Source of the DNA: Bedellia somnulentella
Lineage: Eukaryota; Arthropoda; Insecta; Lepidoptera; Bedelliidae
Assembly (NCBI GenBank): GCA_963576735.1
Contig: OY755196.1
Coordinates: 8,599,912-8,663,911, forward strand
DNA: 64,000 nucleotides
Direction: 5' to 3'
A model generated the notes under the pieces. It was not told the DNA's origin, searched no databases, and was given only the letters and a program-made list of their open reading frames with translations. Position 1 is the stretch's first letter; the number at the start of each line of letters is the position of its first letter. Position numbers and translations under genes: made by a program. Positions 11,355 through 20,819 of this stretch are shown piece by piece.

Positions 11355-11390
11355 CATATTTCACCCGAGCGAAGCCGGGTTTTCACCTAG
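11355..11390 (+). mobile_element. Helitron-type 3' terminus
   Basis: acccgagcgaagccgggt (11363-11380) forms a short hairpin (acccg/cgggt), and six bases later CTAG at 11387-11390 is followed by T. A small hairpin just before CTRR and a T after it is the Helitron end signature; the cgaagccggg core is familiar from insect Helitrons. The TC 5' end was not found. Confidence 0.5.
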
Positions 11391-11597
11391 TTATTTTTAA
11401 AGCCCGACGTTTCAAAAACTTTTCCGTTATCATGGTCACGGGAAGACTGAGGTGTTATTTGTCATTATACAGTACTATAAAATTATTAATACTAAACTAA
11501 CTACCTTCACAAAATTTTAAGTTACATTTGCGTTTAATATTTGGTATGTACAAAAAGAGCTAATGTTATCTGGAGTCTTGCTAGTGTTCTTCCCTTG

Positions 11598-12285
11598 CTA
11601 AGTTGTGCTTATGATCGGGTTCCCAGCAAGTGGTAATTGCCAACCATCATCTCTATTGAAGTTTGGATGTTTCTTTATTTTAATAGATTCGCGTATTATT
11701 CTAGGTATCAATCGATTCTCTTTTGCTAGAATTGTAGGTTTGTCAAAACGCATGTGGTGGTTTGGCTTATCGAAGGTGTGTTCACACAAAGCAGATCTTC
11801 CAGGACGCCTATTCTTCATATCAGCAATATGTTCTCTTACGCGAGTTGCTACACTACGCTTTGTTTGGCCGATGTATGAAAGACCACACTCACAGTCTAG
11901 TTTATAAACACCTGCATCTTGTAAAGGGATCTGACATTTGATAGGTTTTAAAAACGTACTTATCTTTTGGTGCGGCTTGAAGTAGGTCTTAATGGAAGCA
12001 CGCTGTAACATAGTACTAATTTTGTCTGTTACACCCTTTACAAAAGTTAGAGTTGCAGGGAGTCTTTCGACAGTAGGTGGTTTATCGGAGGAGCAGTGAC
12101 GTTGGCGGGGCAATTTCAGCTTGTTGTTGTGAAGAACTTGTTTCACATGACTGAGCTCTCCGGCAAGATGGTGTTCGTCACAAAGATGTTTGGCTCTCTG
12201 TAGCACTTTTTAATCTGCAGATCTAATAAATCCAATTTTTTGCAGGTATCTTTCTTCAATGACTTGCAGCGGAGATTGAATTACA
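11598..12285 (-). pseudogene. Penelope-like element, 3' part with GIY-YIG endonuclease
   Basis: The 202-residue frame 11598-12206 carries AGVYKLDCECGLSYIGQT, a GIY-YIG-type nuclease core with the inserted Cys pair, then TRVREHIADMKNR, CEHTF and the C-terminal RESIKIKKHPN. Cys/His arrangement and position after reverse-transcriptase-like sequence are as in Penelope-like elements. The preceding 80 bases (to about 12285) read VIEERYLQKIG, the tail of the upstream domain, in front of one stop. The reverse transcriptase itself is absent. Confidence 0.75.
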
Positions 12286-12289
12286 TATA

Positions 12290-12540
12290 AAATATGCGCT
12301 TCAGTTTAGAAAACGAGAGATATTTCTTTTCGTTTCCGAATACCTCTTGAAACTCTTCAATGTAGATCTCATATATTTTTTGTATTGTCATACCACTGTT
12401 TCTCTCTCTTCTGTAGTGAGATTCGTATTTCGGGAGGAAATTAATACATTTCTCGCAAATTCCGCCTTGTTTTTGACTCCTCTTGTCTTTGTAAGTGTCA
12501 TTTGATCGTTTCTTGGCCAGAGCTATGTCAACTTTTTTAG
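12290..12540 (-). pseudogene. Small remnant of an unclassified transposase-like gene (same family as 20.8-23.0 kb)
   Basis: Minus-strand reading gives KRSQKQGGICEKCINF, KYESHYRRERNSGM and IYEIYIEEFQ. This resembles SHYCRQDSSRVYL and SKVYEAYKTKM of the larger gene at 21283-21750: SHY plus Arg, then an Ile/Val-Tyr-x-x-Tyr helix. Only about 80 codons remain and it abuts the Penelope-like piece. Confidence 0.45.
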
Positions 12541-12757
12541 ATCAAATTTGAAAAGTTTTCAAAAATATGTCTTTACAAACAATAGGGAATATGCATAAAA
12601 TTTGAAATGACCTAAAATATTTTTTTCTCAAATACTTATTATCGTAATATTATAATGAAAACATTTTTTTTTATTTACTTATTATTTGAACCCCTAAAAT
12701 AATATTCAAAAAGTGCAAAATAAGGGAGCGAAATTCAAACTTCCAAAACGCACCACT

Positions 12758-12782
12758 ATTGGTCGAACGAAATTTGACGTCA
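12758..12782 (+). promoter_or_regulatory. CCAAT box (inverted) plus CRE-like palindrome
   Basis: attgg at 12758-12762 and tgacgtca at 12775-12782, start-to-start 17 bases, about 140 bases before the ATG of the SWIM gene. attgg is the NF-Y core on the reverse strand and tgacgtca the CREB/ATF palindrome. Similar pairs occur near 45984/46001 and 46043/46063. Confidence 0.45.
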
Positions 12783-12921
12783 TCTGACACGACATTGTAT
12801 TCATCAGCGTCGAAACTCATACTGTTTTACAAGTTTTTGTGAAAAAAATAAATAATTTAAACCTGTATTCTTGTGCAGATTGTAGTGAAGTTTAGTTAAG
12901 ATTTGTAGTGAATCTAGGACG

Positions 12922-14030
12922 ATGACTGAAGCTGGTTTTGTCAAAGCACAATCGGGCAATCTACCGAAAATAGATGCTTTCATGATGACAGCATATTTTG
13001 CATCAAATCCCGATTTTACGAGCGCAGAGATCAGAGGAGTGAAAGCTGCAAGGTAATTATTATGTTTCATAATACATTTTAGACCAAAATATACACTTTT
13101 ATTCATAAATGCATACAGCAGTTTACATATATTAGGTTCACCAAAACATAACCTATACATATCCAGTTGTCATCAAAATTACTCTGCAACTCTTATTCTA
13201 CGTCTATAAATATTTTTTTTATTATTTAAGTTTACCCTAGTATATTAACTTTGACTTTGTGTGTATCTGAGATAAATATATAATGATTTAATGTTTATAA
13301 ATTAATACCCTGCTTTACGTGGACTGTTTTGTTTGAGTGTTTATAAATACTTGTCTATTTCAGGTCTACACGAGAATCTTATGGTGATTCAGCAGTTGGA
13401 TATGTCCAAGTAAAACGAGATGGTGACATATGTGTTGTTAAGGCTCGGATTACACCTGAACATAATGTGCGACAAAAATGTTATGCTGTTATTTGCACTT
13501 GCAATGAAACAGAAGAAACTATTCTCTCTGTTCAATGTGAAGATTGTGCTGCACATTTAGGCAATTGTTTTTTACTTGTTTAGGTTCAGTGACCTGCACT
13601 TAGGAACTTGATTGTTTCTATAACTTTTTTGTTTTCTCATTTTTTTTTGTTTTAGGTGGATGTAAACATGCTATAGCTTTTTTAGCATGGCTACATCGGC
13701 GTAGTGAAGATCCATCAACAACAAGCATTGAGTGTTATTGGAAAAAATCGAAATTATCATGAATTGGTACTAGTAAGAAGTTTATAAGAGCCACGAAATG
13801 TATAAAACATCTGAACATGAGCTTGTTCCAACGTATTTGAATACTGAAAGCTTTCTCACAGTAGTAAAAAATATTGCACTTTAGTTGGTGATACAAAGAA
13901 TCATTTGATGAAGTTTTATAGAGCGCCAAGCACTGTGGAAAAAATGTCAATACACCATCTTCTGTTTACAAGCAAAGCTACAAACCCTCTTGATTTTATA
14001 GAATATTGCAAACTTATAATGACTGCAGAT
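12922..14030 (+). pseudogene. SWIM zinc-finger gene, three exons, truncated
   Basis: Exon 1 (12922-13052) starts MTEAGFVKAQSGNLPKIDAF and ends at gtaatt. Exon 2 (13374-13560) follows a ttgtctatttcag acceptor and contains GYVQVKRDGDICVVKARITP and CYAVICTCN. Exon 3 starts at 13656 after ttttgttttag; the junction completes CEDCAAHLGGCKHAIAFLAW, a SWIM-type Cys/His finger, then SIECYWKKSKLS. Phases fit at both junctions, but the exon 2 donor is GC, not GT. A TGA follows, and the next 270 bases still resemble coding (IGTSKKFIRATK, ELVPTYLNTESFL, MSIHHLLFTSKATNPLDFIE) with a frameshift. In insects such SWIM proteins often continue into a YqaJ-type exonuclease domain; it is absent here because hAT sequence begins near 14030. 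The family link is from memory of motifs. Confidence 0.6.
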
Positions 14031-14485
14031 GCATGCAAAGAAGCAGCTTTTACGAACTCTCTAATTACATCATGCTCGGCTAATCGGAGGGGTTGCGAAT
14101 CACGGGCTATCATTATAATGAACAAAGAATCTAGATATTTTTTTCTAGAAGAGTTGGCATTTTAAAACGATGTGGATGCAATATCAGCGGGTTGGTCCTG
14201 CTTTTGTTCCTCCTCCTCTTTGTTTTCTGAAGAACGGGGTGGTAGTAAGTGTTCTGGGTGTTTACGCACCATGTGGTCCTTCATGTTAGAAGTATTGTTA
14301 CTTTATTTAAACTCTTTTAAGCACACTTTACACTGCACGAGCCTTTCGTTCTTTTTTTTTAAAAAATCCCATATCATCGATGATTTTCTTTTAGTGTTAT
14401 TGTTATCCTTTTTACTCGTATATGAGCTAGGACTAGTAGAAGGTAAACTAGCTATGATTATCACAATAAAGCTCACAATTATCAA
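14030..14485 (-). pseudogene. hAT transposase fragment with BED zinc finger
   Basis: Minus strand: KRKSSMIWDFLKKKNERLVQ, CKVC, then DHMVRKHPEH form a BED finger (C-x2-C ... H-x4-H). After an acidic linker, LDSLFIIMIARDSQPLRLAE and FVKAA match the start of the hAT catalytic region, where a D/E-x-QP-x-S motif is usual. Stops interrupt it, and it joins SWIM-gene sequence at about 14030. Confidence 0.6.
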
Positions 14486-14732
14486 TAAAAGATTTCCACA
14501 GCAGAAGACAAATTACACATGAGGGTATATTCAGAAAATATAATGTAATGACAGCAGTCAGAATTGCTATTTTAATTTTACAATAGTTACTAAGTTTGTT
14601 GAAGATGAAAACTGTAAAATGCCTACAACAAATACTCAAAAATATTTTATTATATTACATTAATGCTTATTAGTACTCCATGTGCCCACATTACTTACAA
14701 TGAGACAGTAATAGTATTGAAAAATGTCCAAC

Positions 14733-14940
14733 TATCGATAGTATAAAACTATCGATTGTTTTTGGTTATTGTGGAAAATTTTGCAATACTATCGATAGTA
14801 TTGCCAGTATCAATAGTATTGTTCATAAATAACTATCGATAGTATTGAGAACTGTCGATACTATCGATAGACTATCGATACAATTATTTTTACAAAAAAC
14901 TATCGATAGACTATTGTCTATCAATAGTGGGCTATCGATA
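14733..14940. repeat. Cluster of eight ATCGAT sites, seven of them TATCGATA
   Basis: tatcgata occurs at 14733, 14790, 14834, 14862, 14873, 14901 and 14933, and tatcgatt at 14750, with degenerate forms between (gtcgata, tcaatag). Spacing is irregular, so this is not a simple tandem repeat. TATCGATA is the known DRE site bound by Drosophila DREF, a BED-domain protein of hAT origin. The cluster lies directly next to a hAT coding fragment, so subterminal transposase binding sites are the simplest explanation. Confidence 0.65.
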
Positions 14941-15417
14941 TGCAACACTAAAGTAATGTATCATTATACACAGTGCCTTTTTTGTGTCAATACATGTGCT
15001 CTCATCTATAATTGCGGCATAATGGCTATCGCCAATATCTTTGATTAGATCTTCGAGCATACACGGCGATATTACATTATTTATTGGACCAGCACTCTTT
15101 GTACGGTGAAGTTTCAAATCGCTGAGTAAGGCAGATGATTTATCTGAAGATGAAATCAGCACGCCGAGATGATCTGCAGCTAAAATTGAACTATGATCTG
15201 CTATAAACGTTGCAATTTCGAGTTCTGCTACTTTTCTTTCTGTTGTTATACTTTTATTAAAAAACGTTGTTAATTTCTTGCTGTTGTTTCCAAGTTGTGA
15301 AAACTTTAAAGCCTCTTGATGTTTTTTACAATTTGCATGGTTTGTCAAGTCTTTTTTATGTGCTTGTAAAGAACATTTACAAAGTTTACAGAACGCTTTT
15401 GAAGCATCTCCCTCCAT
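14932..15417 (-). pseudogene. hAT transposase, N-terminal part (different family)
   Basis: 161 codons from MEGDASKAFCKLCKCSLQAH. CKLC with DLTNHANCKKHQ is a zinc finger of the BED/ZMYM-hAT kind. SGPIN-like KSAGPINNVISPCMLEDLI, YAAIIDESTCIDTKKALCIM and HYFSV fit the first catalytic Asp region of this hAT group (IDEST). The reading ends at the ATCGAT cluster, so two thirds of the protein are missing. Confidence 0.65.
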
Positions 15418-15499
15418 ATTCGAAAGACACCCTTAAAAATTTTTTTGACAATGTGAATATTTTCAGTTTATTTAGTACTTTCTATAACCAACCCCAACC

Positions 15500-17295
15500 A
15501 ACACAAAATATATTTATTTATTTATTTACGGAAAACAAACAGCTTTAACACAACAATTAGCAAAAAACAATAAACAATTAAAACATAGCCAAAAACAGTT
15601 TTCACCTATTGGTAACGAACATGCGCTTAATTAAGTATTACTGTAAATTAACTAACAATAAAAGAACTAGGAAAGATAGTAGATTAACAAATTTGACAAT
15701 AAAAAAAAAAGAATTGTAGTTGTAATAATGAACTGGATAGAAATAGAAAGATTTGTGATCATCCTAAAAGAATAAATTTGCCATATTTTTTTAAACAGTG
15801 AGGTATTGGTATTAAAAAAGTCTAAATCAACTTGACTACTCAGTGAATTAAAGCTTCGAGCCGCTCGAGTCATAAAAGTATTTCTGCGATAGTTCTTACG
15901 AGCAAGTGGAACATCAAGAGTTTGTTGATCCCGTGAAGTTGAGCGCGGTACCCTTAAGTGGATAGAGGACAATAAATCAGTGCAATCAATCATACCATTT
16001 GCGATTTTCATCAGAAAGTCTACATCTGCTATTTGCCTCCTAAATTCTAGTGGAATAAAATGGTATCTCTTACATCGCGCTATATAGTTGGTGTCTAAAG
16101 TTCCTGATTTGTATTCTAAATATCTCAGGAATCTTTTCTGTAAGGATTCCAACCTAGATATATAGCATTTATATCCGGGGTTCCAAACTGGAGATGCATA
16201 CTCTAAGATGCTGCGCACATATGAGCAGTAAATAATTTTAATAGCTTTTATGTCATTGAAAAATTTGCATGACCTGATTAAAAACCCCATCATTTTTGAT
16301 GCTCTGTTGACAATAGATGTTATATGTTTGTCGTAGAGAAGCTTAAAGTCCTGAATAATTCCCAAATCCCTCATTTCATTTACCCTAATTAGCGTCGAAT
16401 CTTTAATGCAATAATCAGTTAGAGAAGGTTCTTTTTTTCGAGTAAATGACATCACAAAACACTTTTCCACATTCAAATCCAATCTGCTTTTTTCGCAATA
16501 ATCTTGAAATCTACGTAGATCATCCTGCAGACTATAGCAGTCCTGAAGATGATCCACAACCTTCATGATTTTCATAACATCAGCAAATAAGACAATTTTT
16601 GAATAATGGAAACATTCTACAATATCGTTAATAAAAATCACAAATAATAAAGGGCCAAGAAGAGAACCTTGAGGTACATCAGAAGGTATTCCTATCCAGT
16701 TAGATATAAACCCATTGGCAACAACACACTGGGTTCTTTTAGAAATATAGGATTCGAACCACCGGAGCAAATCACCATGAATACCTAACGCCTCTAGTCT
16801 CTCCAATAATAGAATATGATCCATTCGATCAAATGCCTTTCGGTAATCAGTAAACACAACATCAACCTGTCCACCCGCATCCATGCCGTTTGAAATAAAA
16901 TCATGGGTTAATATGAGATTGGAAGTTGTGGACCGTTTTTTCAAAAAACCATGTTGTTCTGGCGATAGTAGGCATTTAATTGATTCATAAACCTGTTCAT
17001 AGACTATACGTTCCAATATCTTGGCGAAATGGTTTTGATATTCCTCTGTAATTTTCTATACAACTTATATCACCTTTTTGAGAATAGGAGTTATAAATGC
17101 CGATTTCCAAACCAATGGTATATAACCCTCTTGTAGTGATCTCTTAAATAAAATTGATACCGGAAATAGTAATGAGTCTGCACAGCATAGCAAATTAATA
17201 TCCACATAAGCCCACATTCCTCCTAACGATAATATCAAAATCTTAAAATTCTGCCACCCATCATTCACATGTACATAAAAATAAATAATACCCAC
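15500..17295 (-). pseudogene. LINE reverse transcriptase (Jockey/CR1-like) with mutated catalytic box
   Basis: The minus-strand frame 15667-17016 shows QHGFLKKRSTTSNLI, FTDYRKAFDRMDH, GIPSDVPQGSLLGPLLFVIF, then LFADVMKIMKV where FADD is expected, followed by a complete thumb region (NVEKCFVMSF, DLGIIQDFKLLYDKHI, SYVRSILEYASPVWNP). An upstream part (17065-17295, LQEGYIPLVWKSAFITPILK) is separated by frameshifts, and KGDISCIENYRGIS is readable between them in another frame. The Asp to Val change removes a metal-binding residue. The element is 5'-truncated near 17295. Its 3' end is at about 15500, with a tttatttatttattta tail on the plus strand. Confidence 0.8.
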
Positions 17296-18572
17296 GAAAC
17301 AAAAAATCTAAATATATGGCCACACCACCCACCCACCAGCAACATTACCGTTAGGTACTGACCGATAACAGCCGCAGGCTGCCTAGGCGTACGATTCCAC
17401 ACCAAACGGAAATTCTAAAAATAGATAATATTGTAAATTCTTTTGTACTGGTTTGATGACGGTGATGATGATGATTTAAATCTGTTACCCGTATCAACAT
17501 ATCCGTTCATGTTTATTTTTGTTGTCATTCCGTTTCTTTGTTCGCTACTTTATGTACGAGATCCATATTATTGATATCTCCTACTAAATTAAACACTCAC
17601 CCGAAAACTGAGGCTCTGCTTCCCATGCCGGTCTATACCGTCGGGCCATTTTGAATATTATAATTTATTTTAGTACAATAACTTAATTTATAAGACACAC
17701 GCAGATGCAGTAAAAACAGCTCCAACAACAACAAGCGCAGAGAGATGATCATGATCAGACGATTTTGACAGATCGGCATAGACAAGAAAGACTGGGGGCT
17801 TGCTTGAAGACATAGACCATAGACTCGATAAAACATTTGTTTTTACTAGCTTAGAGTTCATGTATATCGGCAAAAAAGTTGGGGGAAGTTCGTTTATTTT
17901 TAGTTTCTTTTATTTTGTGGTTTTGATAAAACGCTGCCACAAAACTCCCCATTGTGATTTATTTTCCCCAAAGATTTCTTTTCCCCAGGTTTTGCCCAGG
18001 AGTCAAATTTTTCCCCAGAATTGCGAAAATAAACCCCAATCCGGTAACGCTGAGCTGTAAAATTCTCGTAATCAGGTAATAACACTTTTGATATTTCTTC
18101 CCAAGCTTGTTTTTAAATTTTTATTTTTAAAATCTACGTTTGACTTGTCCCATATAATTTCCCTTTCCTGTATCAATGTAATCAAGTAATCTATGTCAAG
18201 TTCTTCAATAGTATTCATTTTACCCTGCACATAGAACTAAATACAAAAACGTAAACGTAAAACGAAATGAGCCGTGTATCCTCTCGTCAACGCACAAGCA
18301 ACTGAGCGCTGCCGTTCCGTCGTCACAATGTGTACATCCCCGCCCGCTTCGTTTCGGGAGCTGGAGTTCCGTCGTGTATGCGTTGCGTCGACGCAGCGCA
18401 CCGTGTGTACACTACGATTATTAGCATGTAAAACGACGCAAAGGCAGCTTAAAAGCAGAAAACGCGCCGTGTGGACTGGCTCTAAGTTATATGTAATGTG
18501 TAAGTTGATTAAAAAAATAGGATCTTCAAGAAATAACTGTAACACAGGTCTTTACATACTTTCACTTTATAG
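17296..18572. other. Unassigned stretch with a G+C-rich block
   Basis: No gene supported. From about 18265 to 18480 the base composition rises sharply and includes a near-perfect 20-bp palindrome, gcgttgcgtcgacgcagcgc, at 18380-18399, and partly inverted gagccgtgt / gccgtgtggactggctc sequences at the two edges, which suggests a small unidentified DNA element. A run of short ccccag motifs lies at 17945-18035. Confidence 0.4.
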
Positions 18573-18725
18573 CAGTGGTTCCTAACCTTTTCAATGTCAC
18601 TACCCCTGTAAACAAGTTTAGCGCTACTAGATACGCTATGCTACCGTTTAGTGTCACTGCTTACCCCTTGTGCGCTGCTTACAACTATAGCATTACTGAC
18701 TACCCCTTGTGGCGACTTAACTTCA
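18573..18725. mobile_element. hAT-like transposon end
   Basis: cagtggttcctaaccttttc at 18573, followed by several gactacccctt / cttaccccttgt repeats, matches the terminal pattern (CAGTGGTTCCCAACC) of a well-known hAT group. Only one end is visible, so length and partner end are unknown. Confidence 0.45.
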
Positions 18726-18757
18726 CTTTATCGTCTCGATGAATATGCCGGAGAAGG

Positions 18758-18986
18758 ATTTGTAAAGTAAAAGTAAAGTAAAAGACATTTATTTGGCAAA
18801 TTAACACACATACACACAAACGTAAACAGAATGACACATAATAGAAAACACATTGAAAACACAAAGATAAAAAAATATATAGGAAAAACATTACATAACA
18901 TTGCCAAAAGGGTGTCGTCTTAGCATGTGTGCCTGGAACGGGACACAGACCGTTCCGAGACACGCTGGTTTTCAGCCGACACCGCC
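18758..18986 (-). mobile_element. LINE 3'-end fragment with (TTTAC)n-type tail
   Basis: aagtaaaagtaaagtaaaag at 18761-18783 is the tail on the minus-strand element; upstream lies non-coding 3' UTR with a self-complementary block (ggaacgggacacagaccgtt at 18933-18952). No coding sequence. Confidence 0.5.
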
Positions 18987-19702
18987 TAATTTAAACAAAA
19001 CAAAAATATAATATAACAAGATAAAACAAACCTACACATTTTTATTTTATAACTTATTTGGTGATTTATAATGTTTACTAATGAATATTTATTTACAAAA
19101 TCTCGTACTTGCAATTTCATCTCTTCAGGGCAGATATTTTTTTTTACAAGGGTCTTAGTCTCATCACTAGATTTTTGTTTGTCTTTCGGAAATATTGTTA
19201 TTGAGGCTAGATTTTGGGGTGTTACAAAATCGTTTGGTCCCTTTTCAACCATATCGGCCAAAGAAGTGTTAGTCTTAGTTTGGGACTCTAAAGAATTGCA
19301 TATGGATTCTTTAAGTCTTTGATCGTTTCAAAATCACCCTTTTTTGGTTCTAAGACATCATTTTTCTGATTAAGTTCTGAATTTTATATTGGGCGAGAAG
19401 ATGTTGTTTAGCGATTAGTAATGGACTGCCATTTGCCTAGTACCATTCCCGACTTTCCTGCATAGGTTACTAATACAGAATTTTTGGTCTGAGTTCAGCT
19501 TACCCTCGGTAGATACTTGGCAGATTTTCTGTAATCTATCGGATGCTATCCAATAATGGATATCAGTTGTTGAGACAACGCTGGATTCCTGATGTTTTGA
19601 AAAAGCCGATGTTGCTTGATCCATGTCTTCAGTGCATTGCGGAGGAGGACTGCAACGAGTCAGTCCGCTCCGATTAAATGGACTTCCCTCCATAATAATC
19701 AC
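18986..19702 (-). pseudogene. Unrecognised broken ORFs, possibly LINE ORF1
   Basis: Two minus-strand frames, 19415-19702 (MIIMEGSPFNRSGLTRCSPP, then a Gln/Ser-rich stretch) and 18986-19261 (NLASITIFPKDKQKSSDETK). A Pro-rich RSPP-like start followed by a long helical stretch is common in retroelement ORF1/gag proteins, but no diagnostic motif is present. I do not recognise the family. Confidence 0.25.
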
Positions 19703-19943
19703 TTAGTTAAATACATTAATACAACATATTAACACTACAATAGTCTGTGCAATCAGTATTTAAGTGATGCTGACATTTAAAAAGTAATATATACAATATT
19801 AATCACAATAGTTTACGAGAGCTAAAATGGCACGTGCGCTCTAGTTGCAGGCCAGTAAATCAATGAATCAATTATTGCAAGAAAGAGTACTAGAGAAACT
19901 AGAGTAGTATTGGAGTCATATTGTTCTTTTAACATGGAATTTA

Positions 19944-20426
19944 TTATTTGAGACTAACTTGCTCCGGGAATAAATTTAAAAAAAGAATCAGCAAATATCT
20001 GAAGTTGCGGTGCATAATTTTTCTTTGCTGACAAATGTTGGCTTTATATATATTATATGAATTCAATATACTTACATTAACAAAACGTCTTAATACTTTT
20101 ATATACCATTTAAGACCTCTTTTTTTCTCCAGAAGGTAATTTGACAGCTGTTGGTCTTTGAGGACTACACCTTCCATAAAACTATTGTACGTCTCAATTA
20201 CAGTAACTTCTATGTAGTTTTGCATCTCTAAGTGACTGTTATGATATTTTAATGTAATAACTTGAAGATATTTTTCTAATTCAATAATTATATTGCTATC
20301 ATGACTAAGTTTAACTTTACTATTGTCTAGTGAAAGTTCATCATCACTATATAGTTGTTCTAGCCTATTCAACTTAAATTTCATCTCATGTTGTTGACTA
20401 TACCTAAGTTTATTAAGTTTTTTCAC
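19944..20426 (-). pseudogene. piggyBac-like transposase, C-terminal fragment
   Basis: 160 codons on the minus strand. EGVVLKDQQLSNYLLEKKRG and LKWYIKVLRRFVNVSILNSY correspond to the conserved end of the piggyBac (DDE_Tnp_1_7) core, usually GGVDxxDQ...RKxxKWyxKxf...lxNaYilYk. The last catalytic Asp falls in KDQ. The N-terminal two thirds and the Cys-rich finger are missing. A possible partner, the short frame at 20452-20772, is in a different frame and shows no recognisable motif. Confidence 0.6.
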
Positions 20427-20451
20427 AAGATTTCTTTAAATTCTTTTAAGT

Positions 20452-20772
20452 TTAAGGTACTTTTTTAACTTTCTTGAACCTTTTATGTTCACAATAGGTA
20501 GGGTTTTTTAATCCTTTACCAGAGTAGATAAGTCTATTGTCGGCATATAAATATGTAATGCTATCATACATTCGCTGTAGCATAATTGAGTTCTCCTTAA
20601 ATTTCTTACTTCTTAATGTATGCAGTTCTAATTCAGCTCCTGCCAGTTGTGCTTTTATCAATTCTATTTCTATAAGTGCTGCTTCATGAAAATCAAAACT
20701 ATCTTGGTGCCAACTAACATCTCTTTGCAGGGCCATCCTTTGGACTATGCTATCTTGTAGCTCTACATCCAT
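20452..20772 (-). other. Unidentified 106-codon open frame
   Basis: Encodes a helical, charged product (FHEAALIEIELIKAQLAGAE) ending in Lys. It lies between the piggyBac-like fragment and the transposase-like gene upstream and may belong to either. No family recognised. Confidence 0.2.
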
Positions 20773-20819
20773 GTCAACAGATTGTTTCCTTAAACAAGAA
20801 TATTTAAGTCAGACACACC

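Noticed and set aside
14300..14345. Zinc-finger host gene
   Set aside because: The BED finger is followed by hAT catalytic motifs and stops, so it is a transposon fragment.
18265..18490. CpG-island-like promoter
   Set aside because: G+C-rich and palindromic but without TATA, initiator, ATG or donor; inverted edges suggest a small transposon instead.
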